Position numbers and translations under genes: made by a program. A stretch of 64,000 bases of DNA from Halichondria panicea (lineage: Eukaryota; Porifera; Demospongiae; Suberitida; Halichondriidae): contig NC_087385.1 of NCBI RefSeq assembly GCF_963675165.1, positions 3,100,501 to 3,164,500 of the forward strand, written 5' to 3'. Every line of letters begins with the position of its first letter. Positions within the stretch are counted from its first letter, which is position 1. Shown here piece after piece: positions 34,718 to 46,309 of this stretch. Below the pieces are notes generated by a model, which worked only from the letters and a program-made list of their open reading frames with translations, did no database searches and was not told where the DNA came from.

Positions 34718-35641
34718 CCCTTTAACCGTCGGATTCTTAATTAACAGTGAAGTGAAATGTCTGTAAATTCTCTATCGGGTTTCCAGAGCAATAAAATGCC
34801 TAGCAACCATATACCAATAGAATGCCCATACAACAAGGAATAAAATGGTGCAACATGTGTTGCCATAACGACCACGGTTATTACGCTCACCCGTTTTTAT
34901 CATTTTAAATGCTCGGCCAGTGGTGAGATAAAATCCAAAAAATTTCTTTTATGGATCAGCCTATCATATGGTATAAAGGCTTGACTAAGCTTGATTTTCA
35001 CATCATATGAATGTAACAGTGCTAAGATATATCAATTTGAAGTACAATACGTACATGTAATACTATATCGGTGAACGATCTATGAAATTTACAAGCTCAC
35101 ATAAAGACTGTTCATTACTGCTAATTCTATTTTAGCTATACTATACTTACTACTGATATTCTAGCTATACTATACTACTTGCCAGAGTCACACAGTGAGC
35201 CCTCTCCTGGTCTTTCACCGTCCTGGTCCATAGCTCTAGCGTCTAGGTCCATGTCATGCATGTCCTCAGTCCCAGACAGTTCATCAGCGTCTGGCATAAA
35301 GCTGGTAGCCTTTGGGAGGTATCCTACTATCCTCTCTCCTTCATAGGCACTGTCATCACCAGAGGAGACATCGCCATTGCTGTCCTCAAGCTGTTCAAGC
35401 ACATCGGCACAAGTAAACAACCTAGCCATAGCTATAAACTTCGTGCGGTAAGATGCTAATCAAATTTTAATATAGCAACGTGGCTTGGAAAATTCTAGAC
35501 TAAATTGCACGTGATTCTACAGCTCTTCCTGTATACAGGGATGTGCGTAGTTCGAGCTACTTCCTAAGTATCGCAGAATTAGAATTTCGCAAAAAAAGTC
35601 ACTATTGCGGGCCACGATCGTGGCCCGTGACGGTTAAAGGG
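34718..35641 (-). mobile_element. TTAA miniature element, family A copy 2 (best copy)
   Basis: A 924-bp element is flanked by TTAA (34714-34717, 35642-35645). Perfect 13-bp inverted ends CCCTTTAACCGTC are present. Next to the right end lies a perfect 20-bp palindrome CGGGCCACGATCGTGGCCCG (35608-35627). It encodes the minus ORF 35175-35429. Confidence 0.9.
35175..35429 (-). CDS. piggyBac-like N-terminal ORF (family A)
   Basis: This is an 84-codon frame starting MARLFTCADVLEQLEDSNGD and ending GEGSLCDSGK. It is very acidic. The start is supported by copy 3 (39839), which has the same MARLFTCAD. No catalytic domain follows inside the element, so the element is an internal deletion product keeping the 5' end of a transposase gene. 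Acidic N-termini and TTAA targets fit piggyBac, but homology is inferred, not shown. Confidence 0.55.
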   Translation of the reverse strand: MARLFTCADVLEQLEDSNGDVSSGDDSAYEGERIVGYLPKATSFMPDADELSGTEDMHDMDLDARAMDQDGERPGEGSLCDSGK

Positions 35642-35645
35642 TTAA

Positions 35646-36539
35646 ATAATAACCCATCATGCTTCTCACAATCATGAAAAAAAAAAGGCCTATCAAATAA
35701 CAGATAGAGAAAACAATAGGATAAAAATTGCTAATTCGACAGTTTTTAATAATTGAGCTTGGTAGCAAGATCATGGGTCGGGTTGGAATGGTCACTCCCA
35801 CACTTCAGTTTCTTCACATCAGGTTCTACATGTACATGCAAGTACATGCAAAGTCAAAGAAAACATGCGTACCTTGTAGTCAAATTATACCCTTTAGTAG
35901 CAGTACTGCATGCACACTGTTTTAGTCAGCTTACCGTCTCGGATCCACTGTTCCAGATGCCGTAGTAACAAAAATATATATACAACAGGTATGTTACACG
36001 TAATAATATACATATCGCAACATCAGCTAATCAAATGCACGACAGGTCCTACATTATATGTACTTACGTACGTACGTGCACGAAATAAATAAAAATTCAC
36101 CTTTGCTCTTTGTTGGATATCTGGGCCTATAAAAAAACATCGTTATTAAATTAGTTAAATTAATGCACGTGTAGTACAAATTCAGGCATCCAAATATAAC
36201 ATGCAGGAAGTTAATTCGAGAGTCTCATGGGCAGCTAGTATTGCTTAGCTACATGTACGTACGTATTTAGCTAGCAAAAGCGACGAAACCGATTACTAAT
36301 AACTAATCTATGATCTAACTAATTCTTACCTTTCTTACCTTTCCATTGTTCTTTGTTTCATATGCCAGCCAGGCAACTCTATAGTACATTCACACAGCAC
36401 GGAACAGTACATGCAGTGCAGCAGGAGCAATCACAAAATTAAAATAAGCTACATCACGTGAGTCATAACTAGACACATCTAGACACATCCCCGGGGCTGC
36501 AATTAAGAACACCAATTAAGAACACTTCCTAAGTGCCGA
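35646..36539. other. No recognisable gene
   Basis: AT-rich sequence with short ORFs only and no domain support. Confidence 0.5.
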
Positions 36540-38640
36540 ATGCCTTGACTACATTGACTCTCTGATTAATTTACTCGGCTACGACAATGAGCGGCTACGA
36601 CAATGAGGTAATAATTCTTGGTGACATCAATGCGGACCCTGGCATCTTCCTTCGTCAATACCTCTGTCCACTTGTACCTTGGCTCCTCTACTCACTCCCA
36701 CAGCCACAGTCACAGCCACAGCCACAGGGAGGCTCATAACAGCGAGTCAACCATTGACCATATCCTATGCCACTCCCGCTTATGCCACTCCCGCTTCTTA
36801 GATGCTTTTCTTAGATGCTTTCACCTCCGGATGAGTGCCCCTTGAATAACCTTCCAATCTCGGCTACCATCAAAATCACCCTTGCTGCAGCTCCCTCTCT
36901 CATAACCTCCCTCTCTCATAACCTCAACTGTCTCAACTGTCTCATAACCTCAACTGCTCGTGTGAATTGCCTGCAGTCAATAGTTGGTCATTCCCTCTTG
37001 CTCCTGGCTGCTCCTCTCACATTGACTCTTCGATCTCTAACCTGATTCGCTTAATGACATTAAAGGGCATTATTCCAGGTTGGTATATGTCTGAGTCGAA
37101 ATCAGCATTTCGTCACTGGAAATCTGCTGGTAAACCAATGGCCCTGGCAAACTCAGGTGAATTAAGGACTGGGTCCTTTAATTATTGCTGATTCAGCTAA
37201 AACGAAGCTCCGCCCACGCTTTTTACCAGCAATTGTGCATAAAAATGGATCTCAAACTGCTTAAATCTTTAGCTCTAATTCCGGAGTCCTAAATGCTCCT
37301 TGAAGCACTTACTTAGTACACACAGTAATATTCAGAAGGAGCTGTTCCTTCAACTAAAGGTGAGATATTCTATAAAACATACTTTTCTAGCTTAATTTTT
37401 TACATGTAAAAGCTAATAACTTACTCTACGTAGTGCAGACGGCTCCTTCCGAATATTACTGTGTGTACTAGCCTTAGAACTAACTACTAAAATGCCGCCA
37501 ACATCGTCACTCGCTCAAAGAGCAATGTTTACTCAACTTAGACCTGGCCGCTCTTCAGAGAAATCTGGCACCATTGTATATAATGATGTCTCATACTCTG
37601 GTGACACCCTCTTAGAAGGGGCCAATTACTTTGAAACACTTGGTACCCCCAGTCATAGCCCACTATTTGACTCCGACAACCTGCAAAGTGTTTCGTGACC
37701 TCCTTGATTCCACCCAGGGTGGAGATATCTTACTCACCCAATCTGACATTGCCAACGCTATAGATTCTCTCAAACGTGAGAAAGCACCTGGTCCTGATGG
37801 CATTGAAACAGAACACTTGTGCTTCTCTGGCCCGATAGTTCAGCTTCAGTTGTGCAGAATCTTTAATGCTATGCTCCTGCTACATCCCTGATCTGCTTAC
37901 CCTTGGTCTAGTCACCGCTATTCCAAAAGGTGCTGACAAGGACCCCTCAAATTATAGAGGAATCTGGGAAACTTTTTGAGAAACTTCTTTTAGAGAAGAT
38001 ACTGCACCAAGGAGTATCTCTCAGCCCTGGAGGTTTCAGACCTGGTTACAGCACGTCTTTCATATTTCAAGAAACGGTTCAATCTCTCCGGGACGTTAAG
38101 AAGGCCTTTGACACGAAAGGCCTTTGACACGGTATGGCCTTTTCGTGAAACTTCAAGAAAACCCTAGAATCTGGCACATTCTGGTCCACTGGTACTCAAT
38201 GGGTCTCGCTCAAGAATCTTCCCTATCTCCCAAGGAGTTCGTCAAGGTGCTATTCTATTCTGTCTCCGCTTCTCTACTCAGTTTTTGTTGATGATCTGCT
38301 TGCCCAGCTACATAACTGTGGCCTAGGTGCAATGGTTGGCTCAGTCCCCCCAATGTATGCAGACGTTGGGTTCCATTTTTTCGAAAAACTGTTTAAGGTC
38401 CTTTTACAATGTTTGTCAAAGTGGGTTTCCCCTTTGCTGTCTACCATATAAACAAATCATCTGGGAGACTAAATTGTTTTTCGAATTCACTCACCACATT
38501 CACACAACGTGCATGTGTCCCTCTCTCCCGTACAGCAGTTCTTGCATACCATTGTTGGACAATGGCGTAAACATGTCGCTGTGTGGGAAGGATTACGAGA
38601 GATTAGGGAGCTCACCCTGAAGTGTTCACATTCAATTAAA
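36540..38640 (+). pseudogene. Non-LTR retrotransposon (LINE) remnant
   Basis: This is a heavily broken LINE ORF2. An endonuclease core motif VIILGDINADPG lies at about 36609-36644. Reverse transcriptase blocks follow: AIDSLKREKAPGPDGIETEH (about 37757), AIPKGADKDPSNYRGI (about 37917), SPGGFRPGYSTSF (about 38020) and the palm motif FVDDLLAQL near 38284. Blocks between these are missing and frames change repeatedly. Several breaks coincide with duplications, for example AAGGCCTTTGACACG twice near 38100-38131. It is inactive; clade not assigned. Confidence 0.8.
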
Positions 38641-39718
38641 AATTAATGTCAAGCTGCTCTTACTGCTACATTTTTTAGAAGAGTATGCTAGCAAAGAGAT
38701 GAAAAATTGTTCCATATAATTATTATCAATGTTCTGTTTCTGTTATTAATAAACTTTCTTACCTATTTATAGAATCTTTAGCTCTGAACAATAGTATTCT
38801 GCAAGAGTATTCTGCAAGCTGCACATAATCCGCCTGCGCAAGTGCAGTAATTTTCGAGGTAAAGTACTCAGAATCACATGACAGTTGCCACTCCCCCCAC
38901 AACTTCTCTGCAGAATTTGGCTGATACTATACAATTATGAAAGCAGCGGTTTAAAACACCATTTAGTAACAGTACAACCTTGCGACGGTAGTACTGTGTC
39001 TTGTTCGCAGAAGGCTTGATGGCTGAATGGCTGACCCGGTTTGTATTGCTTCTAGGATCTAAGATCTGGAACAAAATTAATGCTTTTATTTATAATTAGA
39101 AATTACTGGTGATCACATGATCTTTATTTTTGATTATGAGAAAACAAAATGTCAAATTGATATGTGACGTTGGTCTTTTCTTGATTGCATCTGAGTAGTA
39201 GATGGGAGTGTGCCAATCAGATTAGTCACACAGCAGGTCTTTTGATGTTAATACACACTGTTTTCATTTGTGTCGAGTGGAGATGTTTCTCTGTGCTTTG
39301 GAACGTTGTACTATCCACGATTCGTACTATCCACGATTCGAGCCCTCCTCAATGGCCACCTGCATGTTGATACGTCTGGTTGAGTGGTCTTTCCATCCAG
39401 CGCACAATGTCATCGCATCCTCCTTCAGAAGCTGGAGATCCTTGCCACCAAGTTAGCAGAATGATCCTGGTACGAAAAAATAATTGTACATAATTGGGTT
39501 GTGGCATGTACTCCATCCCTATTCGGTCTGCAGATGGAGCTGTGAGGGGAGCTGTGAGGACCTCACAAAAGCACAGGTTCTGATGCCCGGGGAAGCCAAG
39601 CAGGTCCAACTTAGCCTGGAGCCACGCCCACGATTTACTAAAAACGGTGTTCCTAAAAACGGTGTTCCTTAATTCTTGGTAGTAGCATCATGTTCTATTT
39701 AGAGTAGCCTATAAAAAC
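38641..39718. other. No recognisable gene
   Basis: Short ORFs lack domains. Perfect duplications are seen (for example CGTACTATCCACGATT twice near 39306-39340). Confidence 0.5.
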
Positions 39719-39722
39719 TTAA

Positions 39723-40367
39723 CCGTCATGGGCCATGCCCGTAGAATCACGTGCAATCACATGCAATCACATGCAATTTAGTCTAGAATTTTCCAAGCCA
39801 TGTTGCTATGTTAAAATTTCATCTTACCGCACGAAGCTATGGCTAGATTGTTTACTTGTGCCGATGTGCTTGAGGACAGCAATGGCTCTGGTGATGACAG
39901 TGCCTATGAAGGAGAGGGATACCTCCCAAAGGCTACCAGCTTTATGCCAGACGCTGATGAACTGTCTGGGACTGAGGACATGCATGACATGGACCTAGAC
40001 GCTAGTGCTATGGACCAGGACGGTGAAAGACCAGGAGAGGGCTCACTGTGTGACTCTGGCAAGTAGTATAGTATAGCTAGAATATCAGTAGTGTAAGTAT
40101 AGTATAGCTAAAATAGCAGTCTTTATGTGAGCTTGTAAATTTCATAGATCGAGTAATACATGTACTTCAAATTGATATATCTTAGAGGCTGATCCATAAA
40201 AAAAAAATTTTTGTCACCGCTGGCCGAGCATTTAAACGGGTGAGTGTAGTAACCGTGGCAACATGTGTTGCACCATTTGTTGTATGGGCATTCTATTGGT
40301 ATATGGTTGCTAGGCCCGATAGAGACATTCAGACATACTGTTAATTAAGAATCCGACGGTTAAAGGG
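39723..40367 (+). mobile_element. TTAA miniature element, family A copy 3
   Basis: It is flanked by TTAA (39719-39722, 40368-40371). The left end is shortened to CCGTC and the right end is intact (GACGGTTAAAGGG). It encodes the plus ORF 39839-40066. Confidence 0.85.
39839..40066 (+). CDS. piggyBac-like N-terminal ORF (family A)
   Basis: This 75-codon frame begins MARLFTCADVLEDSNG and ends GEGSLCDSGK. It is the in-frame shortened counterpart of 35175-35429: several small internal deletions all preserve frame, and the ATG and stop are the same. That pattern is compatible with residual constraint, or with chance. Confidence 0.5.
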   Translation: MARLFTCADVLEDSNGSGDDSAYEGEGYLPKATSFMPDADELSGTEDMHDMDLDASAMDQDGERPGEGSLCDSGK

Positions 40368-40517
40368 TTAATTGTTCACTTATCTCACCTTTGGCCAAAG
40401 AAGTGGCTTGGAAATGTCTACCTACTACACTCTAAAAAAGATAAGTAGCTGCACTGAATTTTTACACACATAACATATTAAAAATTGTGGTTTTAGCTGA
40501 TTTCCCACAGTCCTTAA

Positions 40518-40657
40518 CCCTTTAACCGTCGGATTCTTAATTAACAGTGAAGTGTAATTAAGTGTAATTCTCTATCGGGTTTCCAGCAATAATTACGCCC
40601 ACCCGTTTTAAATGCCTGGCGATAAATTTTTTTATTGATCAGCCTATCATATCATTA
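40518..40657 (-). mobile_element. TTAA family A copy 4, truncated
   Basis: TTAA then CCCTTTAACCGTCGGATTCT marks the end. Similarity to family A stops at about 40657, where a family C element begins. Confidence 0.75.
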
Positions 40658-40661
40658 TTAA

Positions 40662-40982
40662 GGCCGGGTCTAGCCCATACTGCGATCCAATGTTTTCTTT
40701 TTCCAAAAAACTAATTAGCTTAATTCCATAATTAGTATGCGGACCTAAGATCAAGCTTCAAAAACAAGAACATCTCATAGCTAAGTACTAGGATCCAGCT
40801 GGGGAAGAGTAACTAGAGTGGCTAAAGCATATTAATTTCCCCAGCTGGAAACATAATCATGACAACCCTATCTTTTAAGGGCCTAAACAAGTACTCTTAC
40901 CCCCTAGTCCAGCAGCTAACTAAGCAAGTAGTCATCTACAGCAATGAATAAAATTAATGTTATCAGTTCCTGACCCAGGCCT
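40662..40982 (+). mobile_element. TTAA miniature element, family C copy 3
   Basis: It is preceded by TTAA (40658-40661), starts GGCCGGGTCTAG and ends CTGACCCAGGCC followed by TGAA, a one-base change from TTAA. At 321 bp it is internally deleted relative to copy 2. It lies within or against family A copy 4. Confidence 0.75.
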
Positions 40983-41195
40983 GAAGTACCCAGAGAAGAT
41001 AATAATGACGACTAGTGCACTGCCTTGAAAGGAGTATCTAGAGAGGTGCTAACAGGTAAGGCCAGCGTTGCACTTTGTTAGTGCATCGTTCATCTTTGAT
41101 TCTAAATAATTGACATCTCAATCTTGGCCATTTCGATAAGGGAAATATTTTGGGCCGAATGTAAGACGCTGTGCCCATGGTTAAGGCTAGTCGAA

Positions 41196-41217
41196 GAATC
41201 ATGAATATTCATGATTC
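41196..41217. repeat. Perfect 22-bp palindrome
   Basis: GAATCATGAAT is followed directly by its reverse complement. Its function is unknown; cruciform or dimeric protein binding is possible. Confidence 0.6.
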
Positions 41218-41289
41218 AATCCCGTCAACTTCGGGTGCAGCATGACGACTTTTCCATCACACCCAGTGTAATATTGCTCTGTGACATCC

Positions 41290-41700
41290 ATTGAGGAATA
41301 AGATGGTAACCAGAAGTCACCTATGTACACAGATGGTGGTCCTGACCACAACAACACTTTTCTTAGTGCTGTTGTTCCTGTTGTTCTTGTTCTGGCAATA
41401 GCCGGTCTGCAGATGCAGTGTCTACTTCATTCCGTCTTCTCACGCTTGAAACCTATCAGCTCGATGCTAACGAAGACAAGATGCAAGAATTGTACACTTT
41501 GTTAGAGCCTGCGATAACGAAGAAGTCTCTCCAGCAGACCTAAATAAATCACTGTTGATGTTTGCAGTGAAGAAATGTGGAAAACTTATAAACCAATTAG
41601 GATGCCTATCGAACTTTTCGAACTTTTTAACAGCATCTTCCTGACCAGCATTATAAATCGTTCTCGAGTGTGTATGGAACTCTGACAACTGTGACAACTG
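41290..41700 (+). pseudogene. Possible transposase fragment (TDGGPDH motif)
   Basis: YTDGGPDHNNTFLSAVVPVV (about 41325-41380) resembles a conserved block of a metazoan repeat-encoded protein family that I recall but cannot name. The frame decays afterwards. No other block was found. Confidence 0.35.
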
Positions 41701-42634
41701 TTAACGGTGCTGGCCCATAGTAACAATAGTAACATACATAGTAATAATAGTAACAACAAATTGATAACACCTTAACCACTGATTCCACTGATTGCAAACG
41801 CAATGTTCATTATTCAGCAGCTTCGTCTAACACACTAAGCTGTGTACAACAGCTCGCATGTACATTGTACTACCGTACTTACCAAGCAACTACGGATGAC
41901 AAGAGTATCCAGTTCCCTGAGTCATAATAGATGCTGTCTCACGTCTTTCTGAAGAGAACAGTATTCTCTTGATACTGAGAGCCTATCATCTAACGGGAAT
42001 GTGTCACTTCAATCGGTGGGTACATACTCTAGTTATTTGCACGCGGATTACGTGTGGTTCTTTGGGTCCTCAGTTGCGGCACAGAATATTACTAAACTTG
42101 AAGTTCGTGCCACTTCCCAGAAGGAACAATCACGTACTGTTCGAACCACTGCGCCAAAACACTGCACCAAAAAAGAGAAAGTGTGAGGTTCATTACCCTA
42201 TGTTTACAAGTATACAAGTGTCCTTAATTTGTTGCAGTTGGGTGAGGCTCTGGTCAACTTCCATCATCACTACTGCACGATAAGGTAAAATCAAATATTT
42301 CCTATTAATGATCACTGCATCTTACAGCTGATGGAGGAGAGGTGGAGATGGAGGAGAGGTGGAGGGTGGCTGCATATCCCCAGGACTGAAGTTGACAACC
42401 AACACAGTGGTAAGGGTTGGATATGTACACTATACTTGTACTTGTACACTATACATCCTGCCGCATACCACCAGCTGGTAAAAAACACGGTTGCATATCT
42501 ATTACAGGCATCACCACCACTATGCTTCGAGGCAGGTAGGAAAAATACCTATACTTTCAGGATAGTACAAAAGACTTGAATCTTACACATGTCCTGAACT
42601 TGGAAACTATATACAGGGTTGCCAGGAAATGTGC
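41701..42634. other. No recognisable gene
   Basis: The ORFs at 41969-42283 and 42331-42579 have no known domain. GGAGATGGAGGAGAGGT is repeated near 42332-42365. Confidence 0.45.
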
Positions 42635-42765
42635 AGATTTTATGGGCCGAAAAACTGTACTATTATCTGATAACATTATTACCATGGTTACTATCTTGAT
42701 ATGTGTGACTTACCTTAACAATTGTTTTGAAAATGCTTGTAGAAAGTTTACTAGAAACAAAGTCA
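42635..42765 (-). mobile_element. TTAA family D fragment
   Basis: In reverse complement it shares TTTTCAAAACAATTGTTAAGG and AGATAGTAACCATGGTA with 21185-21275. Neither end is preserved. Confidence 0.55.
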
Positions 42766-43865
42766 TGTGATTTGTATTCTCCTTTGCTAACGACATGTAA
42801 GATCACACACATACAATTGTAGATTACAGATGAGACTCACCTTGCTCTTGAAGGTAATTTTATTCTTTCATGACATGAGTAACTGTTATGACTCAGTCTC
42901 ACGAAGATCAGCCAAAAAACAGCTGGGCTCACAGAAGCAGTCTCAGTCTCATCTTCGGTGTGATGCCAATAGCATCACTGTAGCCCAGGCAATCAACTTG
43001 GCCTGAGTCAACTTGGCCTGAGACCGAAGGGAGTGAACAGCAAGCTGTGCACTGCTAGGTACCTGCTCCCCAAGTCACACCAACTGTCATTTCTTAACAA
43101 ACCGATCCTTTCTCAACAGAATTCCTCACGACAAACGCAAGTCATTGAGGGTAAGCGCTTCGGATCTGGAGTTCCACGTGCAGGAGAGGGCCTATATAGT
43201 TTTGATCCATATATGGTCTAGATTTTTCTAAACTGGGGAGCAGCTCACATGCCTGAGGGCATAATCATGCTGAGGCATTGACGTCTTACAGGACAACGGA
43301 AACAATATTTTTTCTGACAAAGTTCAGCTGTCGATATCTAGCTCATTGTGTCATGTTAATTCTTATGTTAATTCTGTTATAGACCAATTGCCTCCTGACA
43401 ACAAACATTGAAAGTCAGTTTCAAGAGCCGGAGCATCTCGGAGCAGCATCCACAACAGCAGCATCCACAACTGACTGTTTTTCATTGAGACTGTGACCCG
43501 TTTTTTTATTACACCAGCTTGCAGCCCCCTGATATTTTGCCACCCCTGCAATATGCCTGTCGATCATCCAGACCACAACTACTTGTATAATTGTCATCAT
43601 CCCCTCGTATTTATAACGTCTTCATTATTAATTATTAATCATTATTAATAATTATAACTTTTTTTGCAAAATTAATTTCAACAATAATAGTATGGGTGAG
43701 TATGATCAGATGAGTGATCAGATGAGTGACCAATTATCTCGTACTTTCGACTTGGCGTTTACATACGGTTCAGTTCCGCGACACCAGAGAAAGCTGCGTG
43801 TCCACAATTCAGACTCTTCGTGGAGATGACGAGATGACAAACAGTAAACTGTTACTCCCATCATA
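42766..43865. other. No recognisable gene; one possible exon
   Basis: An ATG at 43692 opens a frame containing SDQLSRTFDLAFTYGSVPRH, interrupted by a stop near 43828. I do not recognise it. A 12-bp duplication lies at its start. Confidence 0.35.
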
Positions 43866-44060
43866 CTGTCACGCATGTATATAAAGTTTACCCGTTTTAT
43901 TTAAAACAACAACTTTCTCATTATATCAGAACCCAGAGGTATCTTGACACCATCTTCGTTACCTAGCAACTGACCACCCCCACTAATTAGCAATTAGGGC
44001 ACAGAGTCACCATGGTTGATCTGGTTTCATTCAATGGTGGCTATCACATGCGTGGGTGGA
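43866..44060 (-). mobile_element. TTAA family B fragment
   Basis: The block GGTATCTTGACACCATC...GTTACCTAGCAACTGACCACCCCC matches the corresponding part of family B copies at 16.7 and 44.4 kb. Ends are lacking. Confidence 0.5.
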
Positions 44061-44317
44061 AAACGTCTGCAATTACTCTGCAATTACTAGTGGTGGTGGC
44101 CGTAGCTATGTAGCTACTTAGCAGCAGAGGCGAGTAGAAAAAGATGAAGTGAGTCGAAGCAGAAGCAGCATGCTGCTAGCTAGTGCGAGACTTGTTTTTA
44201 AAGAACTACGCACAACAGTTTGTTACTTGACATTGATCTATGTCACATTATTATTATAAACACACTCGTTCGTTCACTCACACAGGTGGAAGTTGTTAGA
44301 GTGACAATTCGACTACT

Positions 44318-46305
44318 TTCCTTTGGTTGCTTTAATTAAAATACAGAAGAAAAACCATACATTTCCACTCGTAACTATTTCCTACAGGTAGCCCAGACCC
44401 CGGGGGTATCTTGACACCATTCTTGACACCATCATCGTTACCTAGCAACTGCCTAGCAACTGCCAACTAATTGTTTACAAATTTGTTCTCAATGTTTTGA
44501 CATGGTTCAATCAGTCTATGAGGTCGTATCGGCAGACGCTCTTTTCCCGGGAAATATTTCACCTACACACAGGTTTACAAGTTCAATGGTTTACAAGTGC
44601 TCATGATGTCCACTGCTACAGACCAGCTTTATTTTCTAGAGCTTCCTATATCCCCTCTGACTCCATAGGCATCGATATCCTCACTGTCTAGCTGCACTAG
44701 CATTAAGATGTTGTAGCGATTAGTAATTGGTCACTTTTCTTTCGACAATTCTGTACAAAGCACAAAGCATACAGCACAATGAAAATACCGAAAGAGCAGC
44801 ATTGTGCTGGTATCTACAGCGTGTGCATAGCGCCTGAATAATCATTTTTTGAAAATTAGCAGTAGCCATGCCGGCGCAATTGATGATTGTGAAACTAGTT
44901 GCAAACACATGGATTAACGATATTAGGCCACACCATGACAAACCACAAACATAAAACAGTGATTGCTTTTTGTAACTTCCATGCATAACTGCTGCGATTT
45001 TTTTTTATGTCGCGCGTGTTTTTGTCCCTTTCGTCCTTTCGTTAATGGTAAGCTCGTCGTACACTACTGTGCTTTTCCAAATATTTGCGGAACCTATTCT
45101 GAGCGATAGCACTTTAGTGGGAACGCTTTGGAACACCGGTGCACCGTTAACGGGTGGTAGCTGGAGGATGTCGCGCATTGTTTTACCCCCAAACCATTCG
45201 GCCCCCCCGTAGATCTCATCAAGTCTCAAATGTAGATTGAGACTTGACACCATGGACACCTCGTCAATTATGAACACCTTTACGTTCATTAGTTGTTGCC
45301 TGAGGTTTGGGCACTTCCCAGTACGATGCATTGTCGTGCTCTATCGGCAGCGGCTGAATTGGGTAAATCCGGCCACGTGGCTTTGACAAATGCTCTAAGC
45401 GCCTGAATGAGGAAGGACTTGCCCGTTCCCCTAACGAACATTTGCAACGGTTTGATGTCTGTGCATTTACAGGCTCCTTTTTCGTGGTCTAATTCGTGCA
45501 ACAGATGCCCAGTGATTTTTTTGTACACACGGCTTTGGTCGACGTTTAGCATGGACAGTCTCCGGTCTTCGAGATGGCGATCCAAGTGTGATTTAGCCAT
45601 GCCCTGGAGCAGGAGGTTGACGTCGTCTTCGTCGTCTTCTCTTTTTTCTGACGTTTCGACCTTCTGGATATCCCGCGATCTCTTATTGACGTCCAACGTT
45701 CGAGCGCCATTTTAGGTGACTCTCCGTCGAGGAGGAGGTCACCCTCGTCAACGAACGGGACAAAGAGCAGAATGAGGCAGTAGTAGTACTCTTGCTCCTG
45801 TTCTTAGTACTCTTGCTCCTGTTCTTTGTTCTTTTCTGTTGGTGTCGTACGTGGGGTGACTGATAACGGGTGACTGATAACGCGAGGTTTGACGAGCCTC
45901 CTGTACGAGCCTCCTGTACGTTTTCTCACCCTGGCGGTCCCTAGCGTACCAGTCAATGTGTGCGACGAGGCACATGGAGGACGGCCTGTTTACGGCGTAG
46001 GGGCGTACATGTCAGGGTTCATTTTTAAGAGCTGAGCGTAGTTTTTGAGCGTTTGTACGGTAGCGAAGCATTCACGTGTAGTGAACATCGTTTGATTTCT
46101 CATGAAAGTGGTCACCTGTAACTTCCTGCCCTACTTCTCCTTCCTGCCCTACTTCTCGGGTTTTAAAGGCTATTAAAGCAAACCTCCACAACTTCTTGTA
46201 GCTGGTACCGTGCATAGCTGTGTTGGAGTGTTGGAGCGTGGACAACAATTTTTTGAAAATAGTCAGTAGTGCGGCCGGAAAAAGACGGCTTCAGCGGGGA
46301 AAGGG
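44318..46305 (-). mobile_element. TTAA family B copy 3, with Helitron-derived insert
   Basis: The right end is intact: AGCGGGGAAAGGG followed by TTAA (46306-46309). The left end (around 44318-44345) is eroded. Family B sequence occupies about 44330-44860 and 46200-46305. Between them lies a Helitron-type helicase remnant. At both borders a similar block occurs (ATTTTTTGAAAATTAGCAGTAG at 44844 and ATTTTTTGAAAATAGTCAGTAG at 46252), so the insert may have come with a duplication. Confidence 0.65.
45005..46130 (-). pseudogene. Helitron-type PIF1-like helicase remnant
   Basis: Helitron helicases unwind DNA for rolling-circle transposition. On minus, an upstream segment (FMRNQTMFTTRECFATVQTL near 46105, then SSMCLVAHIDWYARDRQGEK near 45980) leads to a helicase core: Walker A as RGTGKSFLIQALR (about 45431-45392, its first glycine missing), Walker B as VFIIDEVSMVSS (about 45283-45240) and QLPPVNG (about 45170). 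Frames shift at about 46005, 45750 and 45300, and the protein stops at 45005 before the C-terminal helicase motifs. The HUH Rep domain was not found. It is inactive. Confidence 0.8.
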
Positions 46306-46309
46306 TTAA

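Noticed and set aside
42331..42579. 82-codon ORF with Trp/Arg-rich start
   Set aside because: Its start lies in a duplicated GGAGATGGAGGAGAGG tract, and the remainder has no recognisable motif.
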